From an uncultured Bacilli bacterium (GTDB taxonomy: Bacteria; Bacillota_I; Bacilli_A; RF39; UBA660): 57,645 bases of DNA. Position numbers and translations under genes: made by a program. Shown here one piece after another: positions 8,055-15,918 of this stretch. The notes under the pieces are model-generated. The model did not search any database and was not told where the DNA came from. It saw only the letters and a list, made by a program, of their open reading frames with translations. The first letter of the stretch is position 1. The number at the start of each line of letters is the position of its first letter. The stretch covers positions 1 through 57,645 of the forward strand of contig CAKOHQ010000003.1 of assembly GCA_934085875.1 (NCBI GenBank). The letters are read 5' to 3'.

Positions 8055-9194
8055 ATGAAAAAACAAGTTGAAAATGAAAAATTAAGATTAATAGTTTTTG
8101 AAAGTGCAAAAGAGTTAGGAGAGAAAATAGATGAACATTTATTAGAAATGTATAATTTGGATAAAAATGAATATACATTTATAGTTCCGATAAAAGAAAT
8201 TTTCTTTAATGATGGTCATGTTAAGGTTGAAATAAAGGAAACTGTAAGAGGAAAAGATTTATTTTTAATAACTGACATTGGTAATTACAGTTTAACCTAT
8301 ACTATGCATCAAATGGTAAATCATACAAGTCCTAATGATTTAATGCTAGAATTATTAGACGGAATAGGAGCATGTAATAGTCATGCAGATAAAATTAATA
8401 TAATAATGTCTTTACTTTATGCTGGAAGACAACATAGAAGATGTAACAGAGAAAATTTAATGTGTGGTTATATGTTGCATTTGTTAGATTTAAATCAACA
8501 CATAAAAAGCATAATAACTTTTGATGCACATGATGCTGGTGTTGAACATGCTATTTTTAATACGGAATTTGATAATTTTTTTCCAACAAATACAATATTA
8601 GAATATATGATAAATGATTTGAGTGTTGATGATTTAAGAAATATTGTTTTTGTCTCTCCAGATAATGGAGCTGCTGGAAGAAGAAATGTATATTTAAATT
8701 CATTTCAATCTGAAAACATTAATAGAGAAGCAGGTAGTTTTTATAAAAGAAGAGATTATAACAAAATTGTAAATGGAAAAAATCCTATTGTAAGTCATGA
8801 TTACTGTGGGAACGACAATTTAAAAGGAAAAACAGCAATAGTAACAGATGATATGATTTCAAGCGGTGGCAGTATGTTTGATGTAATTGATGAATTAAAA
8901 AAACGTGGTATTGAAAAGATTTTTGTTGTAACTACATTTACTCTATACACAGAAGGAATAGAAAAATTCGATAAATATTATAACGAAAATTTATTATCTG
9001 GAGTATATACAACAAATTTATCTTATATTCCAAATGAATATAAAAATAAGGTATGGCTTCATGTTTGTGATTGCTCAAAGATGATTTCAAATGTAATATA
9101 TAATATACATAATGATTTATCTATTTCTAATATTTTACATGATAAAGGTGAATCTATAAAAATATTAGAAAAAAAGTTTAAACAAGACAAATAA
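8055..9194 (+). CDS. prs: Ribose-phosphate pyrophosphokinase (PRPP synthetase), divergent
   Basis: This 379-residue enzyme is expected to transfer pyrophosphate from ATP to ribose 5-phosphate, giving PRPP for purines, pyrimidines, His, Trp and NAD. The signatures are a YAGRQHRR segment (122-129, compare the family YxRQDRK/R), a FDAHDAG segment (157-162), VSPDNGAAGR (200-209) and the PRPP loop VTDDMISSGGSM (263-274). It is longer than the usual 310-320 residues and clearly divergent, as in many reduced Firmicutes. The AGGAGG site is 5 bases before ATG. A leader frame and terminator hairpin just upstream suggest attenuation control. Confidence 0.8.
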   Translation: MKKQVENEKLRLIVFESAKELGEKIDEHLLEMYNLDKNEYTFIVPIKEIFFNDGHVKVEIKETVRGKDLFLITDIGNYSLTYTMHQMVNHTSPNDLMLELLDGIGACNSHADKINIIMSLLYAGRQHRRCNRENLMCGYMLHLLDLNQHIKSIITFDAHDAGVEHAIFNTEFDNFFPTNTILEYMINDLSVDDLRNIVFVSPDNGAAGRRNVYLNSFQSENINREAGSFYKRRDYNKIVNGKNPIVSHDYCGNDNLKGKTAIVTDDMISSGGSMFDVIDELKKRGIEKIFVVTTFTLYTEGIEKFDKYYNENLLSGVYTTNLSYIPNEYKNKVWLHVCDCSKMISNVIYNIHNDLSISNILHDKGESIKILEKKFKQDK

Positions 9195-9228
9195 TGTAAA
9201 GTACTAGTGTAAACTAATCTTAAATATA

Positions 9229-9257
9229 TTGAAAAGTAAAGTGTAAAGTTATATATT
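9229..9257 (+). promoter_or_regulatory. Promoter of the 80-nt small RNA
   Basis: TTGAAA (9229-9234), 17 bases, TATATT (9252-9257). Confidence 0.6.
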
Positions 9258-9263
9258 TATAGT

Positions 9264-9345
9264 AGCAAGAATAATATATTGCTACAAAGGGTTGGATTAG
9301 TGAGCACTAATTCGTCAAGAATAACAGTTTATGTTATTCTTTTTT
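9264..9345 (+). ncRNA. Small RNA of about 80 nt with three hairpins
   Basis: Between prs and murB there is a promoter, then three hairpins in a row: 9262-9268 with 9279-9285 (7 bp), 9294-9301 with 9306-9313 (8 bp, GAGC loop), and a terminator 9317-9326 with 9332-9341 (10 bp) plus a T run. A separate -10 (TATAAT, near 9355) serves murB, so this is not a murB leader. Target and role are unknown. Confidence 0.55.
9317..9345 (+). terminator. Terminator of the small RNA
   Basis: A perfect 10-bp stem with a 5-base loop and a T run. Confidence 0.8.
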
Positions 9346-9385
9346 AAAAATTTGATATAATTTTTATAGAAAGGATTTGTTTGCT

Positions 9386-10258
9386 ATGCAAGAATATGGA
9401 GAAGTATTAGAAAATATATCTTTAAAAAATTTTAATACATATAAAATAGGTGGTAACGCAAAATATATTATAAAACCATTCAATATAGAAAAATTAATAT
9501 CATTACTTGAATACTTAAAAGAAAAAAAATTAAAATATTTTATATTAGGAAAAGGTAGTAACGTTATATTACCCGATGAAAATTATAAGGGGGTAATAAT
9601 ATTATTAGATAAATTAAATAAAATTGAAATAAATGGCAATACTGTTGATGTAGAAGCTGGAATATCGCTTAACAATTTTATTTTAAATATGGTAAATAAT
9701 AATTTAAGTGGATTAGAAAATTTATGTGGAATTCCTGGTACATTAGGTGGTGCAATAGTCCAAAATGCTGGATGTTATGGATTTACTATAAGTGATTTCA
9801 TTGAAAGTGTTACATATTTAGAAAATAATAAAATCAAAAAAATTAATAAAGAAAAATGTAATTTTGATTACAGAAATAGTATTTTTAAAAAACATAAGGA
9901 ATTAATAATAATAAGTGCAAAATTTAAATTAAATAATGGCGATAAAAATAATATGTTAGAAATTATTAAAATAAATAACCAAAAACGAAGAAATAATCAA
10001 CCTTTATCATATCCAAATGCTGGAAGTGTATTTAAAAATCCAAATAATATTAGTGCTGGTAAAATAATAGAAGATGCAGGACTTAAAAACTATCACATAA
10101 ATGATGCATACATTTCAGATAAACATGCTAATTTTATAATAAATAAAAATAACGCAACAAGTAAAGATATACGAACTTTAATTGATTACGTTAAAGAAAC
10201 AATTAAAAAAAATAATAATATTGATTTAGAATTAGAACAAGAAATAATAAAATACTAA
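9386..10258 (+). CDS. murB: UDP-N-acetylenolpyruvoylglucosamine reductase
   Basis: The 290-residue flavoenzyme MurB reduces UDP-GlcNAc-enolpyruvate to UDP-MurNAc with NADPH, the second committed step of peptidoglycan synthesis, in the cytoplasm. Visible marks: NTYKIGG near the N-terminus, GKGSNVILPD (FAD binding), GIPGTLGGAIVQNAGCYG, DYRNS and YPNAGSVFKNP with the catalytic Ser, ending with the usual C-terminal Glu. The length and the absence of the extra loop fit the type II MurB of Firmicutes. ATG 9386 is preferred because AAAGGA lies 10 bases upstream; a TTG at 9377 is too close to it. Confidence 0.95.
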   Translation: MQEYGEVLENISLKNFNTYKIGGNAKYIIKPFNIEKLISLLEYLKEKKLKYFILGKGSNVILPDENYKGVIILLDKLNKIEINGNTVDVEAGISLNNFILNMVNNNLSGLENLCGIPGTLGGAIVQNAGCYGFTISDFIESVTYLENNKIKKINKEKCNFDYRNSIFKKHKELIIISAKFKLNNGDKNNMLEIIKINNQKRRNNQPLSYPNAGSVFKNPNNISAGKIIEDAGLKNYHINDAYISDKHANFIINKNNATSKDIRTLIDYVKETIKKNNNIDLELEQEIIKY

Positions 10259-10319
10259 TAAATATATGGTATTTTAATGAAAAATCTGATAAAATATTTT
10301 TAGTTTGTGAGGGACGTAT

Positions 10320-10970
10320 ATGATAGTAGCAATAGATGGGCCAGCAGGAAGTGGAAAAGGTACTATAACAAAATTAGTGGCAGAAAAATGTAATTTAGTT
10401 TATATAGATACAGGTGCCACTTATAGGTGTTTAGCGCTAGCCTGTATAGAAAATAAAATAAATTATAAAGAAGAAGATAAAGTTGTAGACTTATTAAAAA
10501 AAATAAATATTGATTTTGATACGAATGGACATACATTTTTAAACGGAAAAGATGTTAGTGAAAGAATTAGAGATAAAGATGTAACAGAAATCGTTTCTCC
10601 TATATCAAGTATAATCAAGGTTAGAGAAATATTAGTAGATTTACAAAGAAAAATGTCGGTTGGTAAAGATGTTATTATGGAAGGTAGAGATATTACTACC
10701 GTAGTTTTTCCTAATGCAAATTATAAGTTTTATTTAGATGCTAACGTAGAAGAACGTGCAAAAAGAAGATATAAGCAACAAGAAGAAAAAGGTATAAATA
10801 TGTCTTACAAAGAAATCATAGAAAGTATTAAAGCAAGAGATTATAATGACATGAATAAACCTGTCGGAAAGTTACAAAGAACTAATGATCAAATATATAT
10901 TGATTCTTCTAATATGAGTATAAATGAAGTAGTAGACAAAATAATAAATGAAATAGGAAGTGATAAATAA
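10320..10970 (+). CDS. cmk: Cytidylate kinase
   Basis: The 216-residue (d)CMP kinase makes CDP/dCDP from CMP/dCMP and ATP. It starts at once with the fold (MIVAIDGPAGSGKGT, P-loop 7-14), has the DTGATYR acceptor segment and the GRDITTVVFP and R..R..D motifs of the family. The gene follows murB by about 60 bases with GAGGGA upstream, and its stop codon shares one base with the alaS start (TAATG), so the two are translationally coupled. Confidence 0.95.
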   Translation: MIVAIDGPAGSGKGTITKLVAEKCNLVYIDTGATYRCLALACIENKINYKEEDKVVDLLKKINIDFDTNGHTFLNGKDVSERIRDKDVTEIVSPISSIIKVREILVDLQRKMSVGKDVIMEGRDITTVVFPNANYKFYLDANVEERAKRRYKQQEEKGINMSYKEIIESIKARDYNDMNKPVGKLQRTNDQIYIDSSNMSINEVVDKIINEIGSDK

Positions 10971-12718
10971 TGAATTTAAAAGATTTATATATAGATTTTT
11001 TTATTAAGAAAGGACATAAACAAATACCAAGTGCTCCAGTAGTGCCAGAAAATGACCCTAGTGTATTATTTAATACTGCTGGTATGCAACCATTAGTACC
11101 ATATCTAAAAGGACAACCACATCCATACGGTACGAGACTTGTAGATTATCAAAAATGTATAAGAACTAATGATTTAGATGAAGTAGGAGATACATATCAC
11201 CATACATTTTTTGAAATGCTAGGTAATTGGAGTTTGGGAGATTATTTTAAAAAAGAAGCAATCACATGGAGTTTTGAGTTTTTAACAGAAGTGTTAAATA
11301 TTCCTAAAGAAAGATTAGCGGTAACAGTATTTAAAGGAAATGATATATTAGATAAAGATGTTGAAGCAATAAAAATATGGAAAAGTCTAGGAATAAGTGA
11401 TGAAAGAATAGCACAAACAAGCGATGATAATTTTTGGATTGCAGGAGAAACTGGGCCTTGTGGAACAGATTCTGAAATGTTTTATTTTAGAAGTGATGAT
11501 GAAATACCAGAAGTATTTGATCCAGAAGATGACCGTTGGGTTGAAATATGGAATGACGTTTTTATGGAATATTATAAAGATGAAAACGGAAACATTTCAC
11601 CGCTTCCAAAGAAAAATGTAGATACTGGTATGGGATATGAAAGAGTAGTTGCAGTCTTAGAAGGTGTTAATGATAACTACACATCAAGTGTTTGGAAAGA
11701 TGTAATCGAATTAATAGAACGTATCAGTATGAAACCATATATAGGTAATGAGAAAAGTATGCGTATAATAGCAGATCATATACGTACTGCTGTATTTATA
11801 TCTGGAGATAATGCGATGATAAAACCTAGTAACACTGATCAAGGATATATTTTAAGAAGATTAATAAGACGTGCAATAAGACATGCAAAAAAATTAAATA
11901 TAGATGTTAATAGTGATTGGGATATAGAAATAGCAAGATTAATAATTAATAAATACAAAAAATATTATGAAGAATTAGATAAAAATTATAATATAATATT
12001 AGATGTATTAACAAATGAAAAAATTAAATTTAATAAAACTTTAGAAAAAGGTTTAAAAGAATTTGAAAAAATAACTAGAAATATAACAGATGGAAAACTT
12101 AATAAAGATTTAGCATTTAGATTATATGATACATATGGTTTTCCTATTGAATTGACTGTGGAGCTAGCTAATGAACTAGGAATAGTTGTAGATGTTGATG
12201 GATTCAAAGAAAAATTTAAAGCCCATCAAGAATTATCTCGTACTTCATCAAGTGGTAAATTTAAAGGTGGTTTAGCTTCTACTGGAGAAAATGAAATAAA
12301 ATATCATACAGCAACACATCTTCTAAATGCAGCTTTAAAAATAGTTGTAGGACCAGATGTACATCAAAAAGGAAGTAATATTACTAGTGAAAGAATGAGA
12401 TTCGATTTTTCTTGCGACCATAAGTTAACAGAAGAAGAAAAAACAAAAGTATCAGATTTAGTTAATAAATGGATTAAAGAAGATATTCCTGTAACAGTAA
12501 AAGAAATGAGTAAAACCGATGCAATCAATAGTGGTGCAGAATGTATGTTCATAGAAAAATATCCAGATGTAGTTACTGTATATAGTATAGGAGATATATC
12601 ACATGAATTATGTGGTGGACCACATGTACAATCTACTGGATGTTTAGGAAAATTTATTATAAAAAAAGAAGAAGCAAGTAGTGCTGGTGTTAGAAGAATA
12701 AAGGCAATTTTAGAATAG
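10970..12718 (+). CDS. alaS: Alanyl-tRNA synthetase, short form without C-Ala domain
   Basis: Charges tRNA-Ala with alanine. The class II catalytic core is complete (FFIKKGH, NDPSVLFNTAGM, TYHHTFFEMLGN, GPCGTDSE, a GMGYERV motif near 210-215), and the editing domain keeps the metal motif HTATH (near 446) and CGGPH (near 547). The protein stops at 582 residues right after the editing domain, against about 870 in most bacteria. The C-terminal coiled coil and C-Ala domain are absent, and the stretch before the editing motif is shortened. There is no downstream frame that continues it, so it is a natural short form, as seen in some reduced lineages. Coupled to cmk. Confidence 0.93.
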   Translation: MNLKDLYIDFFIKKGHKQIPSAPVVPENDPSVLFNTAGMQPLVPYLKGQPHPYGTRLVDYQKCIRTNDLDEVGDTYHHTFFEMLGNWSLGDYFKKEAITWSFEFLTEVLNIPKERLAVTVFKGNDILDKDVEAIKIWKSLGISDERIAQTSDDNFWIAGETGPCGTDSEMFYFRSDDEIPEVFDPEDDRWVEIWNDVFMEYYKDENGNISPLPKKNVDTGMGYERVVAVLEGVNDNYTSSVWKDVIELIERISMKPYIGNEKSMRIIADHIRTAVFISGDNAMIKPSNTDQGYILRRLIRRAIRHAKKLNIDVNSDWDIEIARLIINKYKKYYEELDKNYNIILDVLTNEKIKFNKTLEKGLKEFEKITRNITDGKLNKDLAFRLYDTYGFPIELTVELANELGIVVDVDGFKEKFKAHQELSRTSSSGKFKGGLASTGENEIKYHTATHLLNAALKIVVGPDVHQKGSNITSERMRFDFSCDHKLTEEEKTKVSDLVNKWIKEDIPVTVKEMSKTDAINSGAECMFIEKYPDVVTVYSIGDISHELCGGPHVQSTGCLGKFIIKKEEASSAGVRRIKAILE

Positions 12719-12774
12719 TTGTCTTTTTTTGATGCAAAATATGACCGAATGAAAATTGAAAATATAATGATTTA

Positions 12775-12803
12775 TTGAAATTAGATGATATTTGTAATAT
12801 AAT
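12775..12803 (+). promoter_or_regulatory. Promoter of the suf operon
   Basis: TTGAAA (12775-12780), 17 bases, TATAAT (12798-12803), about 30 bases before sufC. Confidence 0.75.
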
Positions 12804-12833
12804 AAATTCAGTCAGAAAATTAGAGGTGATAAC

Positions 12834-13589
12834 ATGTTAAGTATAAAAAATTTAACAGTAAGTGTAAAAGATAAAATTATATTAAAAGATTTTAATTTAG
12901 AAATAAATGATAATGAAATACACTCATTAATGGGACTAAATGGAAGTGGTAAAAGTACAATATGTAAAGTATTAATGGGAGATCCAACATATACAGTAGA
13001 TGAAGGAAGTATTTTCTATAAAGATGTAGATTTATTAAAATTAGATACAACAGAACGCGCTAGAAATGGCATATTCTTAGTAAATCAAAATCCTATCGAG
13101 ATAGAAGGAGTAAAAAACTCTGAATTGTTAAGATTAGCATTAGAGGCTAAAACTGGTAAAAATGTAAATATATTTGAATTCTCTAAACTTATGAATAAAG
13201 TATGTGAAAAGATAAATGTAGATAAAAGTTTTATACACAGAGGCATTAACGAAAATATGTCTGGTGGAGAAAGAAAGAAAAATGAACTTATGCATTTATG
13301 GGTTCTAGAACCAGACCTAATACTTTTAGATGAAATAGATAGTGGAGTAGATGTTGACAATTTAAATACTATATGTAATTCTCTAAAAGAATATTTTGAC
13401 ACACATTCATGTTCATTTCTAATAATAACGCATCATACTAATATATTAAAAAAATTAACTCCTAACTATGTACACATAATAGAAGATGGAAAAATAATAA
13501 AAACAGGAGATTATAGTTTAGCAGAAAATATAGAAAATAATGGTTTTAATAGGACAAATAAAGTAAGTGAGAATATAAATAATGAATAA
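12834..13589 (+). CDS. sufC: Fe-S cluster assembly ATPase SufC
   Basis: This 251-residue ABC-type ATPase drives the SufB/D scaffold during Fe-S cluster assembly. Walker A GLNGSGKST (34-42), signature SGGERKK (143-149), and Walker B LILLDEIDSG (162-171) are intact; the EIDSG ending and the missing membrane partner distinguish SufC from transporters. The AGAGGTGATAAC site is right before ATG. Its end overlaps the next gene by 8 bases, the first of a series of overlaps that tie sufC, a mini scaffold, sufS and sufU together. Confidence 0.95.
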   Translation: MLSIKNLTVSVKDKIILKDFNLEINDNEIHSLMGLNGSGKSTICKVLMGDPTYTVDEGSIFYKDVDLLKLDTTERARNGIFLVNQNPIEIEGVKNSELLRLALEAKTGKNVNIFEFSKLMNKVCEKINVDKSFIHRGINENMSGGERKKNELMHLWVLEPDLILLDEIDSGVDVDNLNTICNSLKEYFDTHSCSFLIITHHTNILKKLTPNYVHIIEDGKIIKTGDYSLAENIENNGFNRTNKVSENINNE

Positions 13590-14169
13590 ACTAGTATTAG
13601 ATAAAGAAAATATTATAAATATAAGTATAGATAAAGATACTATATGTAATATAAATAAAGAATATAATATAAATGAATTAAATATAGAATTAAAAGATAA
13701 TGTAAAATTTATAATAAATCATTATAGTGAAATAGATAAAAGTGAATTAAAAATAAATATAATAGAAAATAATAATAGTGAGTTCTTATATAATCATAGT
13801 TTTATATCAAAAAAAGATTATAATATCTATATAGATGTAAAAATGATAGGTGATAAATCAAAAAATAAAATTAATATACATGGTATAAGTGATGGTGGTA
13901 AAAGCAGTGTTATTATAGATGGTAAAGTAAATGAAAATACAATAGATAATGAACTAGATGAGAATATTAAATTATTAAATATTAATAATGGAACATCTAA
14001 TATTTATCCTAATATGTATATAAATACTAAAAATGTTTGTGCTAACCATAGTGCGAGTATTTCATTAGTAAATGAAGATTATATACTTTATTTAATGAGT
14101 AAAGGATTAGATAGAAAAAATTCAATTAGATTAATTTTAGATGGTTTTTTAAATAATGAAGCTAAATAG
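13582..14169 (+). CDS. Miniature SufB/SufD-type scaffold protein
   Basis: A protein of only 195 residues in the place where SufD or SufB normally sits; those are about 430-470 residues. The C-terminal block matches the family: a Cys/His element (NVCANHSAS, compare CSHGAT), then LVNEDYILYLMSKGL and a closing ILDGFL, which align with the DEE..FYL.SRG and GF elements of SufD. The N-terminal half is a short run of beta-prone Ile/Asn/Lys-rich sequence, much reduced. It overlaps sufC and is followed by sufS, so it very likely is the scaffold core docking on SufC. No full-size SufB is present in the window. Confidence 0.7.
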   Translation: MNKLVLDKENIINISIDKDTICNINKEYNINELNIELKDNVKFIINHYSEIDKSELKINIIENNNSEFLYNHSFISKKDYNIYIDVKMIGDKSKNKINIHGISDGGKSSVIIDGKVNENTIDNELDENIKLLNINNGTSNIYPNMYINTKNVCANHSASISLVNEDYILYLMSKGLDRKNSIRLILDGFLNNEAK

Positions 14170-14187
14170 AATTTGGAGGTGATTAAC

Positions 14188-15387
14188 ATGACAGAATACA
14201 GATATGATTTTCCTATGTTAAATAGTGACATTATTTATTTTGATAATGGTGCAACTACTTTTAAACCAGAATCTGTAATAGATTCAATAACTGATTATTA
14301 CAAGAATTATAGTGCGAATGCACATAGAGGAGATTATACAATTAGTTATAAAGTTGATGTTAACTATGAAAATGCTCGTAAAAAAGTAGCAGATTTTATA
14401 AATGCAGATTTTGAAGAAACAATATTTACAAGTGGAACAACAGAATCCTTAAACATGATTGTTAATGGATTCTTTAAAAATATTTTAGAACCTGGAGATG
14501 AAGTTTTAATAACAAAAAGTGAGCACGCATCAAATGTACTTCCATGGTTCAAACTTTCAAATGAAATTGGTATAAAAATAAGTTACATAGATTTAGATGA
14601 AAATTTACATGTAACAATGGAAAATGTTATTAGTTCAATTACACCTAAAACAAAAGTAATAAGTATTGCAGGAATAACAAATGTAGTAGGAGATGAAAGA
14701 CCAGTAGATGAAATATGTAAATTCGCACACGCTAATGACATATTTGTAGTTATAGATGGTGCACAATTAGTTCCTCACAAGAAAGTTGATGTTAAAAAAA
14801 GTGATATAGATTTTTTAGCTTTTTCCGGACACAAAATGTGTGGACCAACTGGAATTGGTGTACTTTATGGAAAAAAAGAATTTTTAGAAAAATTGGAGCC
14901 AATAAATATGGGTGGAGGAATGAATGAATCATTCGATTCTCCTAATGAAATATACTTAAAAGAACTTCCAACAAGACTAGAAGCTGGAACGCCAAATATA
15001 GCCGGTGCAATAGGATTAGGTAGAGCAATTGATTACTTAAATAAAATTGGTATGGACAACATATTTGAATATGAAAAAAAATTAAAAACATATTTAATAG
15101 ATAAATTAATTAAATTACCATACATTGACATAATTAATTTAGAAAGTGATTCAGGCATTGTATCATTTAATATAGATGGAATATTTAGCCAAGACGTAGC
15201 ATTTTACCTAAATAAATATAATATTTGTGTAAGAGCAGGTAACCATTGTGCCAAAATATTAAAGAGTGAAACAGGTGTAAAAAATTCACTAAGAGTTAGT
15301 TTATATTTTTACAATACATATGAAGAAATAGATAAATTAGTTTATTTACTAAGTGACAGAAATAAAATTATGAAAGAGATGATATAA
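14188..15387 (+). CDS. sufS: Cysteine desulfurase SufS
   Basis: This 399-residue PLP enzyme takes sulfur from cysteine as a persulfide for Fe-S assembly. The PLP-lysine lies in SGHKMCGP (Lys216), with the supporting VIDGAQ and HRGDY elements, and the active-site Cys is in RAGNHCAK (Cys354). ATG 14188 follows GGAGGTGATTAAC; a TTG 15 bases upstream overlaps that site and is less likely. The stop overlaps the sufU start by one base (TAATG). Confidence 0.95.
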   Translation: MTEYRYDFPMLNSDIIYFDNGATTFKPESVIDSITDYYKNYSANAHRGDYTISYKVDVNYENARKKVADFINADFEETIFTSGTTESLNMIVNGFFKNILEPGDEVLITKSEHASNVLPWFKLSNEIGIKISYIDLDENLHVTMENVISSITPKTKVISIAGITNVVGDERPVDEICKFAHANDIFVVIDGAQLVPHKKVDVKKSDIDFLAFSGHKMCGPTGIGVLYGKKEFLEKLEPINMGGGMNESFDSPNEIYLKELPTRLEAGTPNIAGAIGLGRAIDYLNKIGMDNIFEYEKKLKTYLIDKLIKLPYIDIINLESDSGIVSFNIDGIFSQDVAFYLNKYNICVRAGNHCAKILKSETGVKNSLRVSLYFYNTYEEIDKLVYLLSDRNKIMKEMI

Positions 15388-15821
15388 TGGATAATGAATT
15401 TAAAAGAGAAATAATATTAGAAAACTTTCAAAATCCATTTAATAAAGATGGTAACGATGATTTAGGATATTTAAAAACTAATTCAAATAATGAATCATGT
15501 ATAGATAATATAGATATATATGTTGATATAAAAGATAATATAATAAAAGATATTAGATTTAATGGAGAAGCTTGTGCAATTTCTACTGCAAGTACATCAA
15601 TAATGTTAAAAAATATAATTAATAAAAATATAGATGATGCAATCAATTATATCAATAATTTTATGAATATGGTTAACGAAAAATCTTATAATGAAGAAGA
15701 ATTAAATGAAGGGATTGCATTTGATGAAATATATAAACAACAAAATCGTAAAACTTGTGTAACATTACCTTACGTAGGTATAATGAAGATATTAAATAAA
15801 TATAAATCCAAAGAGTATTGA
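15387..15821 (+). CDS. sufU: SufU-type zinc protein, sulfur acceptor of SufS
   Basis: A 144-residue protein that in Firmicutes takes the persulfide from SufS. The zinc ligands are visible: Cys38-x-Asp40, Cys63 in GEACAIS and Cys124 in RKTCVTLPY, matching the Cys/Asp/Cys/Cys set of Bacillus SufU. It is the last gene of the suf operon and is followed by a strong terminator overlapping its stop codon. Confidence 0.92.
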   Translation: MDNEFKREIILENFQNPFNKDGNDDLGYLKTNSNNESCIDNIDIYVDIKDNIIKDIRFNGEACAISTASTSIMLKNIINKNIDDAINYINNFMNMVNEKSYNEEELNEGIAFDEIYKQQNRKTCVTLPYVGIMKILNKYKSKEY

Positions 15822-15841
15822 AAATTTCAATATTCTTTTTT
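15811..15841 (+). terminator. Terminator of the suf operon
   Basis: A long inverted repeat (15811-15823 with 15825-15837, one G-T pair) followed by T run. Confidence 0.85.
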
Positions 15842-15862
15842 CTATAACTAGTAAATTCACTA

Positions 15863-15891
15863 TTGAAAAAAAATTATCATTCTGTTAAAAT
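15863..15891 (+). promoter_or_regulatory. Promoter of the RSH gene
   Basis: TTGAAA (15863-15868), 17 bases, TAAAAT (15886-15891). Confidence 0.6.
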
Positions 15892-15918
15892 TATTTATAT
15901 AATTTTGGGGTGATACTG

